A stretch of 55,014 bases of DNA from Akkermansiaceae bacterium (GTDB taxonomy: Bacteria; Verrucomicrobiota; Verrucomicrobiia; Verrucomicrobiales; Akkermansiaceae), in the NCBI GenBank assembly GCA_025354565.1, contig JANXMQ010000112.1, positions 1-55,014 of the forward strand. Reading direction: 5' to 3'. Below are positions 1 to 8,711 of this stretch, in pieces. The notes under the pieces were generated by a model. The model had not been told where the DNA came from. It worked only from the letters and a program-made list of their open reading frames with translations, and did no database searches. Made by a program: the position numbers and the translations under genes. Position 1 is the stretch's first letter. Every line of letters starts with the position of its first letter.

Positions 1-2
1 TC

Positions 3-1943
3 GGCAGCTTCACTTATCACTTCGACGGCATCGGACGCCGCACCGAAAACAGCGAGAACACCGGCAGCGTCCTCAACCAAACCCTCGCTTGGACCAACAC
101 CCAATTCAAAACCCTCAAAGTAGCCGCCCATCCCTCTGCCCGCGTCTGGATCAACGGCACCGAGATCCAGAACTTCACCGGCAACTATAGTTATACGATC
201 CCATCCCCCGGCACCTCCGGCGGTTGGATCCCATGGCACACCCTCGCCGTATTAGAAGGCCAAGGCGACGCCGGAGCCAACGCCGATGCCAAAGCCGAAC
301 AAAGCGGCGCAGTGTGGGTTCCGCCTGTTAGCGAAGCCTTCATCTACGACGCCGCCGGAAACCGGGAATCCAGTGCTCTTTGGGACTATGGCTGGAACGC
401 CAAAAACGAACTGGCCCGCGCCCGCACCAAAAACTATAACTCCGCCCCCCAAGGCTACGACATCACCAACGCCTACGATGCGGAAGGCAGGAGATTCAGT
501 AAAAAGGTCAACCGCTATCAGAACGGCGGCATCGTCGAACAGAAAGTCATCACCTTCCTCCACAACGGCAACGACATCATCTACGAACGCCAGCAACTCC
601 CCAGTGGCCTCACCTTATTAGAACGCAAGTACGTCTGGGGACCAGACCTCGCCGGAGGTGCGGGCGGACTCCTCCTCATCCGCGAAACCAAGGGCAACAG
701 CACGATAGACCTCTATCCGCTCTACGACGGCACCGGCCACGTCATCGCCCTAGCAGATTCTAACGGCACCCTCCAAGCCGAGTATGCTTACGGCCCGTTC
801 GGAGAAACCATCTACGCCCGAGGCCCGAAAGCCTCAAGCTGCCCCTTCCGCTACGCTACCAAATACTATGATGAAGAAACGGGATTATATAACTTCGGAA
901 AACGCTTCCTAGAACCGATCACAGGCCAATGGCTCTCACGCGAACCGCTGGGCGAAAGCGAGAGTTTGAACCTGTATTCATACTGCCACAACGATCCTAT
1001 CAACAAGGTCGACGTGCTCGGACTGTTCGAACACCAATGGCAGGTCGATGACCTGCGGGTTTCGCTGATGTTGAGCCAACTGGCAAAAGACCCGAGCCGA
1101 CTCCCAACGGCACTGACTCCGGAAATGGCGGAGGTGTTTAAGTATATGCCGAATGCCGAACAGTTCGGCTTGTTCAAGCCTTACGGGCAGGAGGACTACG
1201 AGCGCGCCCGGATTCATCTGGACAATCTTGGCCAACCCATGATGAAGCCGCTGACTTGGGAAGAAGGTCAGGTAGCGAACCAACCGAGATTTGAGCAAGG
1301 GCAACTTCCGATGTCGGAGCTTCGCACGCTTTCCTTGGGTGGCCCGCCGGGACTTGCCGAGATAAATGCCGAGTTCCTTTTGCCAACCGGTTTGGGAAGC
1401 TGGGCATTGGGAGGAATGAAAGCGATGCTGCCCATATTAGCAGTGGGAGCGAAGACCGAGGGGGTATTTCTAACTGCCTCAAATAGTGCGGTGGAGCAGC
1501 GAGTCCTCGCAAATATTACGGAAAGCCAACAAGCTCGTCTATCAAGTGGATTTGCCCAAGTCTCTCGGCGATGGACGGCGACCGACTTCTATGAAGGTGC
1601 GGGATGGTCATCAGGAAGGATTCAAAATCATTTGAGCGGCATCGACTTTTCAAATCCTGTTAGATCAGTAACGCTCCAGTCAGGCACGGATTACGTGCAG
1701 TACGTCGCAGGTGATGTTGGGAATTATTTTGCCCCAGTAGGCACTCCTGCGACGCGTCTAGGAATTAATCCGGCAGGTCGTGTTCCCACGCTCTTCACGC
1801 CAACAAGGCCAACTCCTGCCCTTCAATCGACGGCAGCCAAGATATTTGATATTTGGACAGAGCCTGGAAATCCGTTTCAGGCTACAGGCGGTGGCATGCA
1901 GTTCTTCATTCCCAATCCAAACTCGATGATCCCGCTTAGATGA
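3..1943 (+). CDS. Rhs-repeat polymorphic toxin, 3' part (5' end outside window)
   Basis: The frame is open from the first bases of the window to the stop at 1941-1943, so this is the C-terminal ~646 residues of a longer protein. YD-type repeats are visible (FDGIGRRT, then FIYDAAGNRES), followed by a canonical Rhs core: AYGPFGE, the YDEETGLYNFGKR block, the WLSREPLGE block, NLYSYCHNDP and finally DVLGL at about 1010-1023. Rhs proteins form a shell around a C-terminal toxin cut off after the core. Everything after DVLGL (about 305 residues) is the variable tip. Its end contains a VGNYFAPVGTPA segment and a GGGMQFF segment, which I associate from memory with polymorphic toxin type 46 / NAD-degrading toxins; that match is tentative. 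The following gene overlaps by 4 nt and resembles Tsi6, the immunity protein of the NAD(P) glycohydrolase Tse6, which supports the same activity. Confidence 0.9.
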   Translation, partial: GSFTYHFDGIGRRTENSENTGSVLNQTLAWTNTQFKTLKVAAHPSARVWINGTEIQNFTGNYSYTIPSPGTSGGWIPWHTLAVLEGQGDAGANADAKAEQSGAVWVPPVSEAFIYDAAGNRESSALWDYGWNAKNELARARTKNYNSAPQGYDITNAYDAEGRRFSKKVNRYQNGGIVEQKVITFLHNGNDIIYERQQLPSGLTLLERKYVWGPDLAGGAGGLLLIRETKGNSTIDLYPLYDGTGHVIALADSNGTLQAEYAYGPFGETIYARGPKASSCPFRYATKYYDEETGLYNFGKRFLEPITGQWLSREPLGESESLNLYSYCHNDPINKVDVLGLFEHQWQVDDLRVSLMLSQLAKDPSRLPTALTPEMAEVFKYMPNAEQFGLFKPYGQEDYERARIHLDNLGQPMMKPLTWEEGQVANQPRFEQGQLPMSELRTLSLGGPPGLAEINAEFLLPTGLGSWALGGMKAMLPILAVGAKTEGVFLTASNSAVEQRVLANITESQQARLSSGFAQVSRRWTATDFYEGAGWSSGRIQNHLSGIDFSNPVRSVTLQSGTDYVQYVAGDVGNYFAPVGTPATRLGINPAGRVPTLFTPTRPTPALQSTAAKIFDIWTEPGNPFQATGGGMQFFIPNPNSMIPLR

Positions 1944-2206
1944 GTAACAATCTAACACTAGTTGAGGATGGCATTGAAAGGTGCGGGAAGCTCAAGACGC
2001 GCTTCCCCAACTTGCCAGTGTTAGATTCCATTGCCCATCAACTCCAGTATTTGAAATCAGTTTTGCTAGGTGTGGAAAGTGATCGAAGCAGGCTAAATGA
2101 AATTATCATTGGGGTGCAGACGGCGCGCGGAATTGAATCTCTCGATATGCAGAGCGCAGAAGTATTCTACCGGATTAGTGATTTGGCAAAAAGCATGAAG
2201 CGGTGA
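1940..2206 (+). CDS. Tsi6-like immunity protein for the Rhs toxin
   Basis: This 88-residue protein starts in an ATGA overlap with the Rhs stop codon, the coupling expected of a toxin-immunity pair. It has no signal peptide or membrane segment, as expected for a cytoplasmic inhibitor. The central stretch reads QLQYLKSVLLG, then SDRSRLNEIIIG. From memory this lines up with Tsi6 of Pseudomonas aeruginosa (QLQYIRSVLL, then LDRSALHRLTLG). Tsi6 neutralises Tse6, an NAD(P) glycohydrolase delivered by type VI secretion. I infer that this protein binds and blocks the C-terminal tip of the upstream Rhs protein. The family assignment rests on a short motif recalled by eye and needs a profile search. The role as immunity protein is well supported by position alone. 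Confidence 0.75.
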   Translation: MSNNLTLVEDGIERCGKLKTRFPNLPVLDSIAHQLQYLKSVLLGVESDRSRLNEIIIGVQTARGIESLDMQSAEVFYRISDLAKSMKR

Positions 2207-2689
2207 TCAATAGTGGCAACCAACCGCAATGAACGTGCCACCCGGTTCGCTTTGTTCACATTTCCACTTCGCCACTCAACGGGAAAAGACCGCCTACATT
2301 CAACACCCCAACGCCTTGTTGCCCTCGTTCCACTCACGCCATGCGGGGTGCATCTTCTACTGCCGCAGATGATTTTATGATTTACTGCAAATGCAGCATG
2401 GCATTCACCTCCGAGCGCTGTCCCGGTCAACCGAGGAAAGCTCTGTTTTAGACCAAGGCGGACTTTCGACAAGAATTCGGTAAGGAATGCGACACGCTCC
2501 TGCGATGTCGGTTCCATCTGAAACTCACCTTTTCTGTCGTGTCAAACGGGGTTTCTGTTCCATTTCGTGCAGGTTGATGGAATGGGAGAAAACAGGTGGC
2601 GTTGCCTTGCCGTTGTATTGCAGACGGAGGGAACAGTTGCCTCGCAGAACTCGAGCGGTGGCTGGAGGATGAAATCGTAACCCATTGAA
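2207..2689. other. Gene-free stretch after the toxin-immunity pair
   Basis: No frame here has a convincing protein, and I see no tRNA-like fold. Gaps after Rhs tips often hold decayed displaced tips and immunity genes, but I recognise no such fragment here. Confidence 0.4.
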
Positions 2690-2975
2690 AGTTAGGTGGA
2701 TTCAACAAACGGAACGGTCCTTTTCGCAAATGGATCGGTATTTGATGCAAAAGGATTGGTCCTTATGGCGGAGGGAACGGTTTCTCAGGCAAACGGATCG
2801 GTTTTTTTGCGGGTGGAGCGGTTCGTTTGGCTGACGGATCGGAGGATTCGCAAAACGAAACGGTAGGTTGAGCTGGCGGAACGGTTCGCGAGTCGAAAAG
2901 ACCGGTGAACGAAAAAACGGACCGGTCCGCAGAGTTGGCGAACCGATCCGTTACAGAAGGCAAGTATGAGCAGGT
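2690..2975. repeat. Degenerate short direct repeats (GGAACGGT / GGATCGGT family)
   Basis: A core of the form GGA(A/T/G)CGGT recurs about every 18-35 bases, for example near 2706, 2730, 2772, 2796, 2817, 2838 and 2878, with AACGGACCGGTCCG and GAACCGATCCG near the end. Read on the plus strand, pieces in two frames give a repeated A-x-G-(T/S)-V pattern (NGTVLFANGSVFD, then AEGTVSQANGSVFL, then GAVRLADGS). A frame break lies near 2810-2820 and a stop near 2868. This looks like the decayed remnant of a gene for a short-repeat, possibly beta-solenoid-like, protein. A purely non-coding repeat is the alternative. Confidence 0.5.
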
Positions 2976-3143
2976 AGTTCACTTACGGATGGGACGGGAG
3001 GCGGCGGAGTGCTGCCGGGACCGCAAGCCCTGAGTCGCGGCTACTTCACATCCGAATCATACAAGCTCCCTAAATCTGCTTTTCAAAATCGAGCAGATTT
3101 TTTCCATCGACTTCGTTCTTCGTTTCCGCTTACGGAAGGGATC

Positions 3144-3560
3144 ATGCAAGAACATGCGGCATCCCCGGAAGCGATGGAAGAACTGGGCCGGGCGACTGCA
3201 GCGATGGCTCAGTGCGGCAGCGTGATCGCCCTGGTCGGCGGTTTGGGCGCGGGGAAAACCCACTGGACCAAGGGCTTCGTTGCGGGCATCGGCTCACCTG
3301 CCGCCGTCACCAGCCCGACCTTCGGTCTTGTGCATGAATACTCGGGTGGTCGTTTCCCGGTAATTCACTTGGATTTCTATCGGCTAGAGACTGCCGCAGA
3401 ATTGGTCGCACTGGGCTGGGATGAGTATCTGGACCAAGACGGCATCGTCATCGCCGAATGGGCGGATCGCTTTCCCGAGCTGTTGCCACCGGAAACGCTT
3501 TGGCTGCGCTTTACGGTCGAGTCCGACGGCAGCCGGAGCGTGCGCGAGGGCAAGCAATGA
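3144..3560 (+). CDS. tsaE: tRNA threonylcarbamoyladenosine biosynthesis ATPase TsaE
   Basis: TsaE is the ATPase partner of TsaB-TsaD in making the t6A modification of ANN-decoding tRNAs. The 138-residue product has the Walker A loop GGLGAGKT (about residues 32-39) followed by the TSPTFGLVHEY segment and the HLDFYRL block typical of the family. Near the end, IAEWADRFPELLP matches the conserved EW motif. An upstream in-frame start at 3009 would add 45 residues unlike any TsaE. The ATG at 3144 has GGAAGGG just ahead of it and gives the usual family length, so I chose it. The gene is alone on the plus strand between a repeat region and genes of the opposite strand. Confidence 0.93.
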   Translation: MQEHAASPEAMEELGRATAAMAQCGSVIALVGGLGAGKTHWTKGFVAGIGSPAAVTSPTFGLVHEYSGGRFPVIHLDFYRLETAAELVALGWDEYLDQDGIVIAEWADRFPELLPPETLWLRFTVESDGSRSVREGKQ

Positions 3561-3567
3561 TTGGGTT

Positions 3568-3711
3568 TTAAAGTGCGGATGCCGCACCTACCAAGCCACT
3601 GGCGGATTGCACCGTATTGCTGACCGTCCGGCCTAGCAAATCGGCGACGCCGCAGGAGTTGAGGGCACAGGCGATGGCGGCAAGCACGCCCAATCGGATC
3701 ATTCGTTTCAT
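3568..3711 (-). CDS. Small lipoprotein (47 aa)
   Basis: A 47-codon frame starts at ATG 3711 with MKRMIRLGVLAAIACALNSC. This is a charged start, a short hydrophobic stretch and a lipobox LNSC with the cysteine at residue 20. The mature part is only about 28 residues and is rich in small residues (VSNTVQSASGLVGAASAL). The pattern resembles entericidin-like and other tiny outer-membrane lipoproteins. It is convergent with tsaE, with stops 8 nt apart. There is no strong Shine-Dalgarno. The lipobox in a correctly sized frame is the main evidence. I infer membrane anchoring only; no function can be assigned. Confidence 0.55.
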   Translation of the reverse strand: MKRMIRLGVLAAIACALNSCGVADLLGRTVSNTVQSASGLVGAASAL

Positions 3712-3757
3712 CGCGTGAAATCATGCCCACCGGCGAGGCGGAGTCAAGCCACCGGAT

Positions 3758-4792
3758 TCAGGCTGGGCGGCGGGATTCAAAAAACAAGGTGAGTTCGTGG
3801 CGATTGTAGGTCAGATGGGTGCTCGCTAACAGTCCGAGGCCCGCCACGGCGGCGGTCGTGACAGCGTCCTGATAGAGTTGTTGCATTTCAGGAAAAGTCG
3901 TCGCACCGGTGGTTTTCAGGGTGAAAATGACGAGTCCGCCGGGTTTGAGATTTTTCGCCAGCCGGATGATCTGCCGGAGTGATTCGCGCGGGTCGCCATT
4001 CATGTCGGAGAGAATCGCGTCATAAGTCATGTTCGCGTTCGGCTTGAAGGCCGCCACGTCCATCAGGGCGAACGCGAGATCACGCCGACCGTCGAGCTGT
4101 GGGTCAAGCGGAGCGCGGTCGATGGCGGTGACTTTGCAGCCCTTTGCTAACAGCTCTGAAGTCATGCCGCCGGGGCTGGCTCCGAGCTCCAACCAGTGAC
4201 TGCCGGTTGGCAACGGCGGACGGTGGAGCGGCAGGTAATGGAGGGCCTCGGCGATTTTAGCGCCTGCGCGGCTGATGGTGTCGGGTGAGTTCTGGCCGAT
4301 GAATTTCGTGCCGCCAGGGTACCAGCCGTTAGACATGCGCGGGCTTTGCATCCCGCCGTAAACGCCTTCTTTTCCGACCAGACAGAACAACGTGGGCCTG
4401 TTGACATCCTGGGCCTCCACATCCTTGGCTGCGGCGATTTCCGGGGGGAAAAGCTGGAGTGTCCGGCCTCGGAGATTGGAGGCAAGGGCCTTGTAGTAGC
4501 GGTTTGGCGCACTTGGCTCGAGCTGGCCGATGAAGATCGCCTGTGGGGCACGGTGGGCAAATTTGCGCAACATCGCCTGCGCCGCCTTCTCGATAAAACC
4601 GTCCATTTTCTCAGGATTGCACGGCCACGCGTGTTCGACGGGTAGATTCCAGCGGAGAAACATGGACGCCGCGGAGCGGTGGATTGCCGCCGGGTTACGC
4701 GTCTGGATCAGGTAATACTCGCTGCCTAATTTTTTAAAAAATTCGCCGCCAAGACATTTAATGATGTCCCCGGAAAATTCCGCGAAGACCAC
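3758..4792 (-). CDS. RlmM-like 23S rRNA ribose methyltransferase
   Basis: The C-terminal half is an FtsJ-type Rossmann methyltransferase. LGASPGGMTSELL (about residues 203-215) is the SAM-binding loop, ILSDMNGDP carries the catalytic aspartate, and IFTLKTTG the catalytic lysine, giving part of the K-D-K-E tetrad of 2'-O-ribose methyltransferases. The first 190 residues resemble the THUMP-like N-terminal region of RlmM, which methylates C2498 of 23S rRNA. The start is GTG at 4790-4792, because the frame upstream reaches a stop without any ATG. No good ribosome-binding site is visible. The gene stands alone, with 130 bases to its upstream neighbour. The family call is solid; the exact target base is inferred from RlmM. 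Confidence 0.82.
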   Translation of the reverse strand: MVFAEFSGDIIKCLGGEFFKKLGSEYYLIQTRNPAAIHRSAASMFLRWNLPVEHAWPCNPEKMDGFIEKAAQAMLRKFAHRAPQAIFIGQLEPSAPNRYYKALASNLRGRTLQLFPPEIAAAKDVEAQDVNRPTLFCLVGKEGVYGGMQSPRMSNGWYPGGTKFIGQNSPDTISRAGAKIAEALHYLPLHRPPLPTGSHWLELGASPGGMTSELLAKGCKVTAIDRAPLDPQLDGRRDLAFALMDVAAFKPNANMTYDAILSDMNGDPRESLRQIIRLAKNLKPGGLVIFTLKTTGATTFPEMQQLYQDAVTTAAVAGLGLLASTHLTYNRHELTLFFESRRPA

Positions 4793-4922
4793 GGAAATAC
4801 GAATCAGCCACTTGGTTGGCGGCGGGTCATCAAGTGGCGGAGAGTCTAAAATATGCGGTTGCAGGGAGCAGAATTATCCAGACTGTGAAGTAGGCGCAAC
4901 TCCTGACTTTTATTAGGACGCC

Positions 4923-5399
4923 TCACACCGCAGTCCGCAGAATCCCGCTTTCTGCCATTCCTTCTGCCTCAATAAAGCCGGGGGGAATTTGATCGATGTT
5001 GAGTTCCAGCCAAGCTTCCGCCGCCTCGCGGCTTTGGAAAATCCGGGTGCGTTCGGTGGTCCGAGACCAATAGCCGAGCATCCGAATGATGCCATAAGTC
5101 GTTGTGTTAGCTGTCACAAAGGCCAGCCAACCCCGGGTGCGATGGCTCTCATGACGGAGCACCAAGGCGAAGCGCAGAACCTCGTTGGCTGTTAGCTCCA
5201 GTTCCGCCTGGCTGAAGTCGATCAGCCCATGAAAATCCGCCGACCAGCATGGATCGGAGGTCATCGCCGTAATGATTGACTTCAAATCAGCCAAGCCGGT
5301 CCGCCCTTGATACTCCTCGATCCGCATCCGGCGACCCGAGTCGATCTGGTAGTGGCCTACCGTAGCCGAAGATGGATAATCAGTGGTTAAAAGTTTCAT
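4923..5399 (-). CDS. STAS/SEC14-like (SpoIIAA-like) domain protein
   Basis: The 158-residue soluble protein begins HYQIDSGRRMRIEEYQG and continues through a DP-C-W-S-ADFHGLIDFSQAEL segment. It ends with an AFVTANTTTYGIIRML segment and REAAEAWLEL. This order (strand, central D-F-S, YG.xRM, then A-x-x-WL) is what I recall for small SpoIIAA-like STAS proteins. These are found widely in bacteria and mostly have no known role. It is preceded by 230 AT-rich bases that probably hold its promoter, and it is not close enough to its neighbours to be a clear operon member. The fold is a moderate-confidence guess; function is unknown. Confidence 0.55.
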   Translation of the reverse strand: MKLLTTDYPSSATVGHYQIDSGRRMRIEEYQGRTGLADLKSIITAMTSDPCWSADFHGLIDFSQAELELTANEVLRFALVLRHESHRTRGWLAFVTANTTTYGIIRMLGYWSRTTERTRIFQSREAAEAWLELNIDQIPPGFIEAEGMAESGILRTAV

Positions 5400-5631
5400 A
5401 GGGTTCCTTACTATCGGACCCTTCGAGATAGTATTCGTTCAAAAAATTCAGCATTACTCACAGAAAAATAACGGATTTCAGCAAATCTATCAGCCCCCAC
5501 AAAAATACGGATTTCTTAATGATTTTTGCTACAGCCCTTTTAATATTTGACTAACATCCTAATGGATCTGCATGATTTAGGATCACACGCAGTCACGATT
5601 TCCGTATAAAATATTTCTGCGAGCGTCCGGT

Positions 5632-6090
5632 TCAACGGCTGAGATCTTCCTGGTACATCAGCTTGAACCCGCTCTGATGGAGAATCGCGACCGCGAATTC
5701 GTAGTCCTCGACGTGCATCGCCAGCATCGACTGCCCCTCGGGACTCGGCATGAGGGCGTAAGCAAAGTCGATGTTCGTTTCCGCGATCATCAGCGAGTCG
5801 AGACACTGGAGCAGCCCCGGACCCGATTCCCGCATCGCGATCACGACCAGTTCGCAAGAGGTGTAGGGAATCCCTTTTTCCATGAACAAATGCTCGGTAC
5901 TATCAGGATCTGAAACCACCAGGCGGGCCACCGTCGCATCCCGCGAATCCTGAACGCTCAGGCCAATGACCTCGATGGCCAACGAGCGCAGCAGCTTCAC
6001 CATCGCCGCTAACGCCCCCACCCGGTTAGGTAGCATGACAGAAAATTGACGGACCGGCTCGGCGTGGTCGATGAGGGTATCGGACTCCAT
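5632..6090 (-). CDS. ACT-domain regulatory protein
   Basis: The 152 residues hold two ACT-like halves. QFSVMLPNRVGALAAMVKLL (about 15-34) is the classic start of an ACT domain, with the N-R-V-G-A-L turn that binds amino acids. A second copy begins near residue 80 with CELVVIAMRESG and includes a long helix. Similar stand-alone double-ACT proteins act as amino-acid sensors or as the small subunit of biosynthetic enzymes. No catalytic domain is present. It follows the ankyrin lipoprotein gene by 15 nt on the same strand, with trmO further upstream, so the three may share a transcript without an obvious common pathway. Confidence 0.72.
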   Translation of the reverse strand: MESDTLIDHAEPVRQFSVMLPNRVGALAAMVKLLRSLAIEVIGLSVQDSRDATVARLVVSDPDSTEHLFMEKGIPYTSCELVVIAMRESGPGLLQCLDSLMIAETNIDFAYALMPSPEGQSMLAMHVEDYEFAVAILHQSGFKLMYQEDLSR

Positions 6091-6105
6091 GGCGGCGAAG
6101 CTATC

Positions 6106-7608
6106 CTAACCGCGTGGTCCGCGCAAGGGGATCGTCTGGACCGTGCCACTGGCCACCTCCTGGATCACCAATTGATTCGGGCGGACCTCGGAAATTAGAT
6201 ATTCCGTGCCATCCGCCGCTTTGAAATGCTGGCCGGGCGCAGCGACGTAACGCTTACCGGTGGCGGCATCCTCCACCAGTGCGACTGGATCATGCGCGCT
6301 CGAAGGGACGCCAGCAATCCATTCCCGCGACTTGCCCGAGGCATCATCGCGCACCTCGACCACGGAAATTTCCATCAACTTGCCTAGGCTAACCTTGCTG
6401 TCCTCCATCCGCCTTCGCACCCGGACAACCGTTAGTTTCGAACCGGGAATGGTATCCCCCGCCCGGACTTTTACCTCTCGCGGTGATGGTCCAGCGATGC
6501 TAACAGTCGCCGTGTCGCCCTGGACCGTGGTGACATGGACCGGCACTTCCTTTTCCCGATAGTCCCGCATCACCAAGGGTGGCATGGCAAATGGCGCGGC
6601 GTTGCCAGAATCCAGGCGATTTCCGCTGTCGTTCTTGGCCACCTCGTTTTTACCCGCTTCGTTTTTATCCACCGCAGCCACCCGGTTCACGACTGGACTG
6701 CTGAGAGTTTCCCCATCGAGCGGGCGAGATGTCTCATGTTTCGGCACCGCCACCGCAGCTTTGGCCACGGCCGTATCAACGACATGATCCATCGACTTGG
6801 CAATTTCCGCCGGGGAATCCAGCGCCAGATCTGAAGGCTGTGGCTCGCGGGAAATCAACGCCGCAATCTCGGGATGACCTGACGCAGTCGCGATGTCTGC
6901 CGCCGTCTGCCCTTCCGGGTCCGTGGTGAAACGGCTTGCTCCGATGTCGATCAAAAGCTTCACCGCCTCCGTATGCCCGTTTTGTGCGGCGATCATCAAG
7001 GGCGTGCGACCGTCTTCCATGCGGGCATAAACGGATGCGCCATAGTTGGTCAGGGAGTCGATCACATCCGCCCGCCCAACCAGTGCTGCCAAGAGTAATG
7101 CGGGGTCTAAATCCTCACGGACATAAGCAGCAAGTTCGCCCACCGCACCGGGCTTGCCTTCCCGCACGGCGAGCATCAGCGGCTTGAACCCATCACTGTC
7201 CTTCACCCGTGGGTCCGCGCCCTGACGCAGGAGCCAGCGCACCATATCCGCCCGGTCTGCCAGCACTGCCGCCATCAAGGGCGTGCGCCCGGCTGTGTTG
7301 CGCAGATCAACACCCAAGCCGCGTTTGAGTAAATAGTCAACAGATCCCTGTGCCCCAGACGCCGCCGCTGCGTGGAGTGCGGAATCACCTTCCGTGTTCA
7401 GGGTATCGACATGAAATCCGCCTGATACGAACTTTTTCAATGCCGTCACATCATTCTCACGGCTGGCGCGAAACCAATCCTCTGGCGTGAGCTTGTAGCC
7501 AGCCTCTCCCAGATCGGACTTCACCGCCTCGACAGGCCGCTTCTTGCAAGCCGGCAGCACCACGAACGAAATCGCCATCATCGCTATATACCTCGAAAGC
7601 CTATTCAT
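6106..7608 (-). CDS. Ankyrin-repeat lipoprotein
   Basis: The 500-residue protein has a lipoprotein signal: FVVLPAC ends at Cys21, followed by a charged linker. From about residue 40 to 255 it carries ankyrin repeats, for example GDSALHAAAASGAQGSVDYL, GRTPLMAAVLADRADMVRWL and GRTPLMIAAQNGHTEAVKLL. A low-complexity Ala/Asp/Asn linker follows to about residue 345. The C-terminal 150 residues form several short beta-rich modules (PREVKVRAGDTIPGSKLTVV and similar). Ankyrin repeats bind proteins, so I infer a periplasmic or outer-membrane adaptor. It lies 24 nt after trmO and 15 nt before the ACT gene, probably in one transcript. Confidence 0.8.
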   Translation of the reverse strand: MNRLSRYIAMMAISFVVLPACKKRPVEAVKSDLGEAGYKLTPEDWFRASRENDVTALKKFVSGGFHVDTLNTEGDSALHAAAASGAQGSVDYLLKRGLGVDLRNTAGRTPLMAAVLADRADMVRWLLRQGADPRVKDSDGFKPLMLAVREGKPGAVGELAAYVREDLDPALLLAALVGRADVIDSLTNYGASVYARMEDGRTPLMIAAQNGHTEAVKLLIDIGASRFTTDPEGQTAADIATASGHPEIAALISREPQPSDLALDSPAEIAKSMDHVVDTAVAKAAVAVPKHETSRPLDGETLSSPVVNRVAAVDKNEAGKNEVAKNDSGNRLDSGNAAPFAMPPLVMRDYREKEVPVHVTTVQGDTATVSIAGPSPREVKVRAGDTIPGSKLTVVRVRRRMEDSKVSLGKLMEISVVEVRDDASGKSREWIAGVPSSAHDPVALVEDAATGKRYVAAPGQHFKAADGTEYLISEVRPNQLVIQEVASGTVQTIPLRGPRG

Positions 7609-7632
7609 GGAGAGATGAATACTTTGGTTTTC

Positions 7633-8352
7633 CTAAGCATTCAATCCCGAACCTTCATCGGGCTCGATTCCACCAATTCGGCAAAGTCCCTCACCGATCG
7701 AGAACCGCACATTGCACCCGCAAAGTGAGGCCCCGAAAATCCGCGTTGGATCGTCGGCGCGCGTCGCCGGACGGGGATCGAGCGAAAGCACCTCCAAAAT
7801 CACCGCTCGCGCCCGTGTCGGCAAGCGGGCGAAATCATCGACAGCAACCGGCTCCACCACCACCGACAAGCGCTCGATGATGTCACCCGCGTAGCCTGCC
7901 GCCGCCTCTGGCAGGGCCTCGGCGTAGGGTAAATACGGCTTCACATCATACACCGGCGTGCCATCTAGCAAATCCAACCCGCCCAGCAACAACACCGGCG
8001 AATCCGGCGCACCCGTATCGACCCCCTCCAATCTAACCAACGAAAGGCCGAGTCCGTTAGGCCGGAAAGTCGCACGACTGGCGAAGACCCCGATGCGTTG
8101 GTTTCCCCCCAAACGCGGCGGGCGGACAGTGGGTTTCCAGCCCTGGGCGACGCTTTCATGAAAGCCGAAAATCAGCCACAAATGTGAAAACCCCTCGATC
8201 CCACGGACGGCCTCTCGGCTGCGGTATTCAGGACGAAACACCAGTCTGCCCCACGCGCTCGGACACAGCCCCGGCTGCCGCGGCACTGCGAATTTTCCGC
8301 CGAAACACGAACGCACGTTGGCGATTGGATCAAGAATCATCTGCCGTTCCAT
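7633..8352 (-). CDS. trmO: tRNA (adenine(37)-N6)-methyltransferase TrmO
   Basis: TrmO methylates N6 of t6A37 in tRNAs reading ACY codons. The 239-residue product shows the UPF0066 signatures: FPR-like start FAVPRQPG (about 22-29), LVFRPEY, GIEGFSHLWLIFGFH, then the RIGVFASRATFRPNGLGLS block and DLLDGTPVYDVKPYLPYAE. The C-terminal 80 residues match the small accessory domain of E. coli TrmO. TsaE, needed to make the t6A substrate, is encoded 4 kb away. ATG at 8352 was used; a second ATG four codons later is equally possible. No strong ribosome-binding site is seen. Confidence 0.92.
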   Translation of the reverse strand: MERQMILDPIANVRSCFGGKFAVPRQPGLCPSAWGRLVFRPEYRSREAVRGIEGFSHLWLIFGFHESVAQGWKPTVRPPRLGGNQRIGVFASRATFRPNGLGLSLVRLEGVDTGAPDSPVLLLGGLDLLDGTPVYDVKPYLPYAEALPEAAAGYAGDIIERLSVVVEPVAVDDFARLPTRARAVILEVLSLDPRPATRADDPTRIFGASLCGCNVRFSIGEGLCRIGGIEPDEGSGLNA

Positions 8353-8711
8353 TGAACGCTGTCATCGCGGATAAGCAAGCGTCGGCTCAAGGGCTCCATC
8401 TGAAATTACAGAGGCCCTAACCCCATAAATCCTCAGACCCTCAAGGTTGGGTCATGTCGGTCGCGGGCATAACGGCACCGATCAGATAACGCGGTGGATG
8501 GAAACGACACGACTGCGCACTCAGAAGACTACCGCCCGGTGCGGGGAGCACTGGCTTTGCAACTTTGTTACCCAGCCCCCTATCGGCCCCATCGTCACGC
8601 CTCAACAGGCCGCACGGCTCGCCAATATCGGCTTGACACGATGGGAGTTACACGCAGCCTGAATCCGCTCTTGAGTCCCACGCGCATCTACGGAATAGAG
8701 CCATTTTCCAC
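8353..8711. other. Intergenic region before the glycan island
   Basis: These 359 bases separate divergent trmO and the large glycosyltransferase gene. No frame looks coding. A TTGACA lies near 8634 but lacks a matching -10 box at the normal distance. Promoters for both sides must lie here, yet I cannot place them. Confidence 0.4.

Noticed and set aside
2763-2982. Two minus-strand frames through the repeat cluster
   Set aside because: Their repeated residues follow directly from the DNA repeat, they lack ribosome-binding sites, and the plus-strand A-x-G-S-V reading is more protein-like.
8634-8660. TTGACA as a promoter for the large glycosyltransferase
   Set aside because: No acceptable -10 box follows at 16-18 bases.
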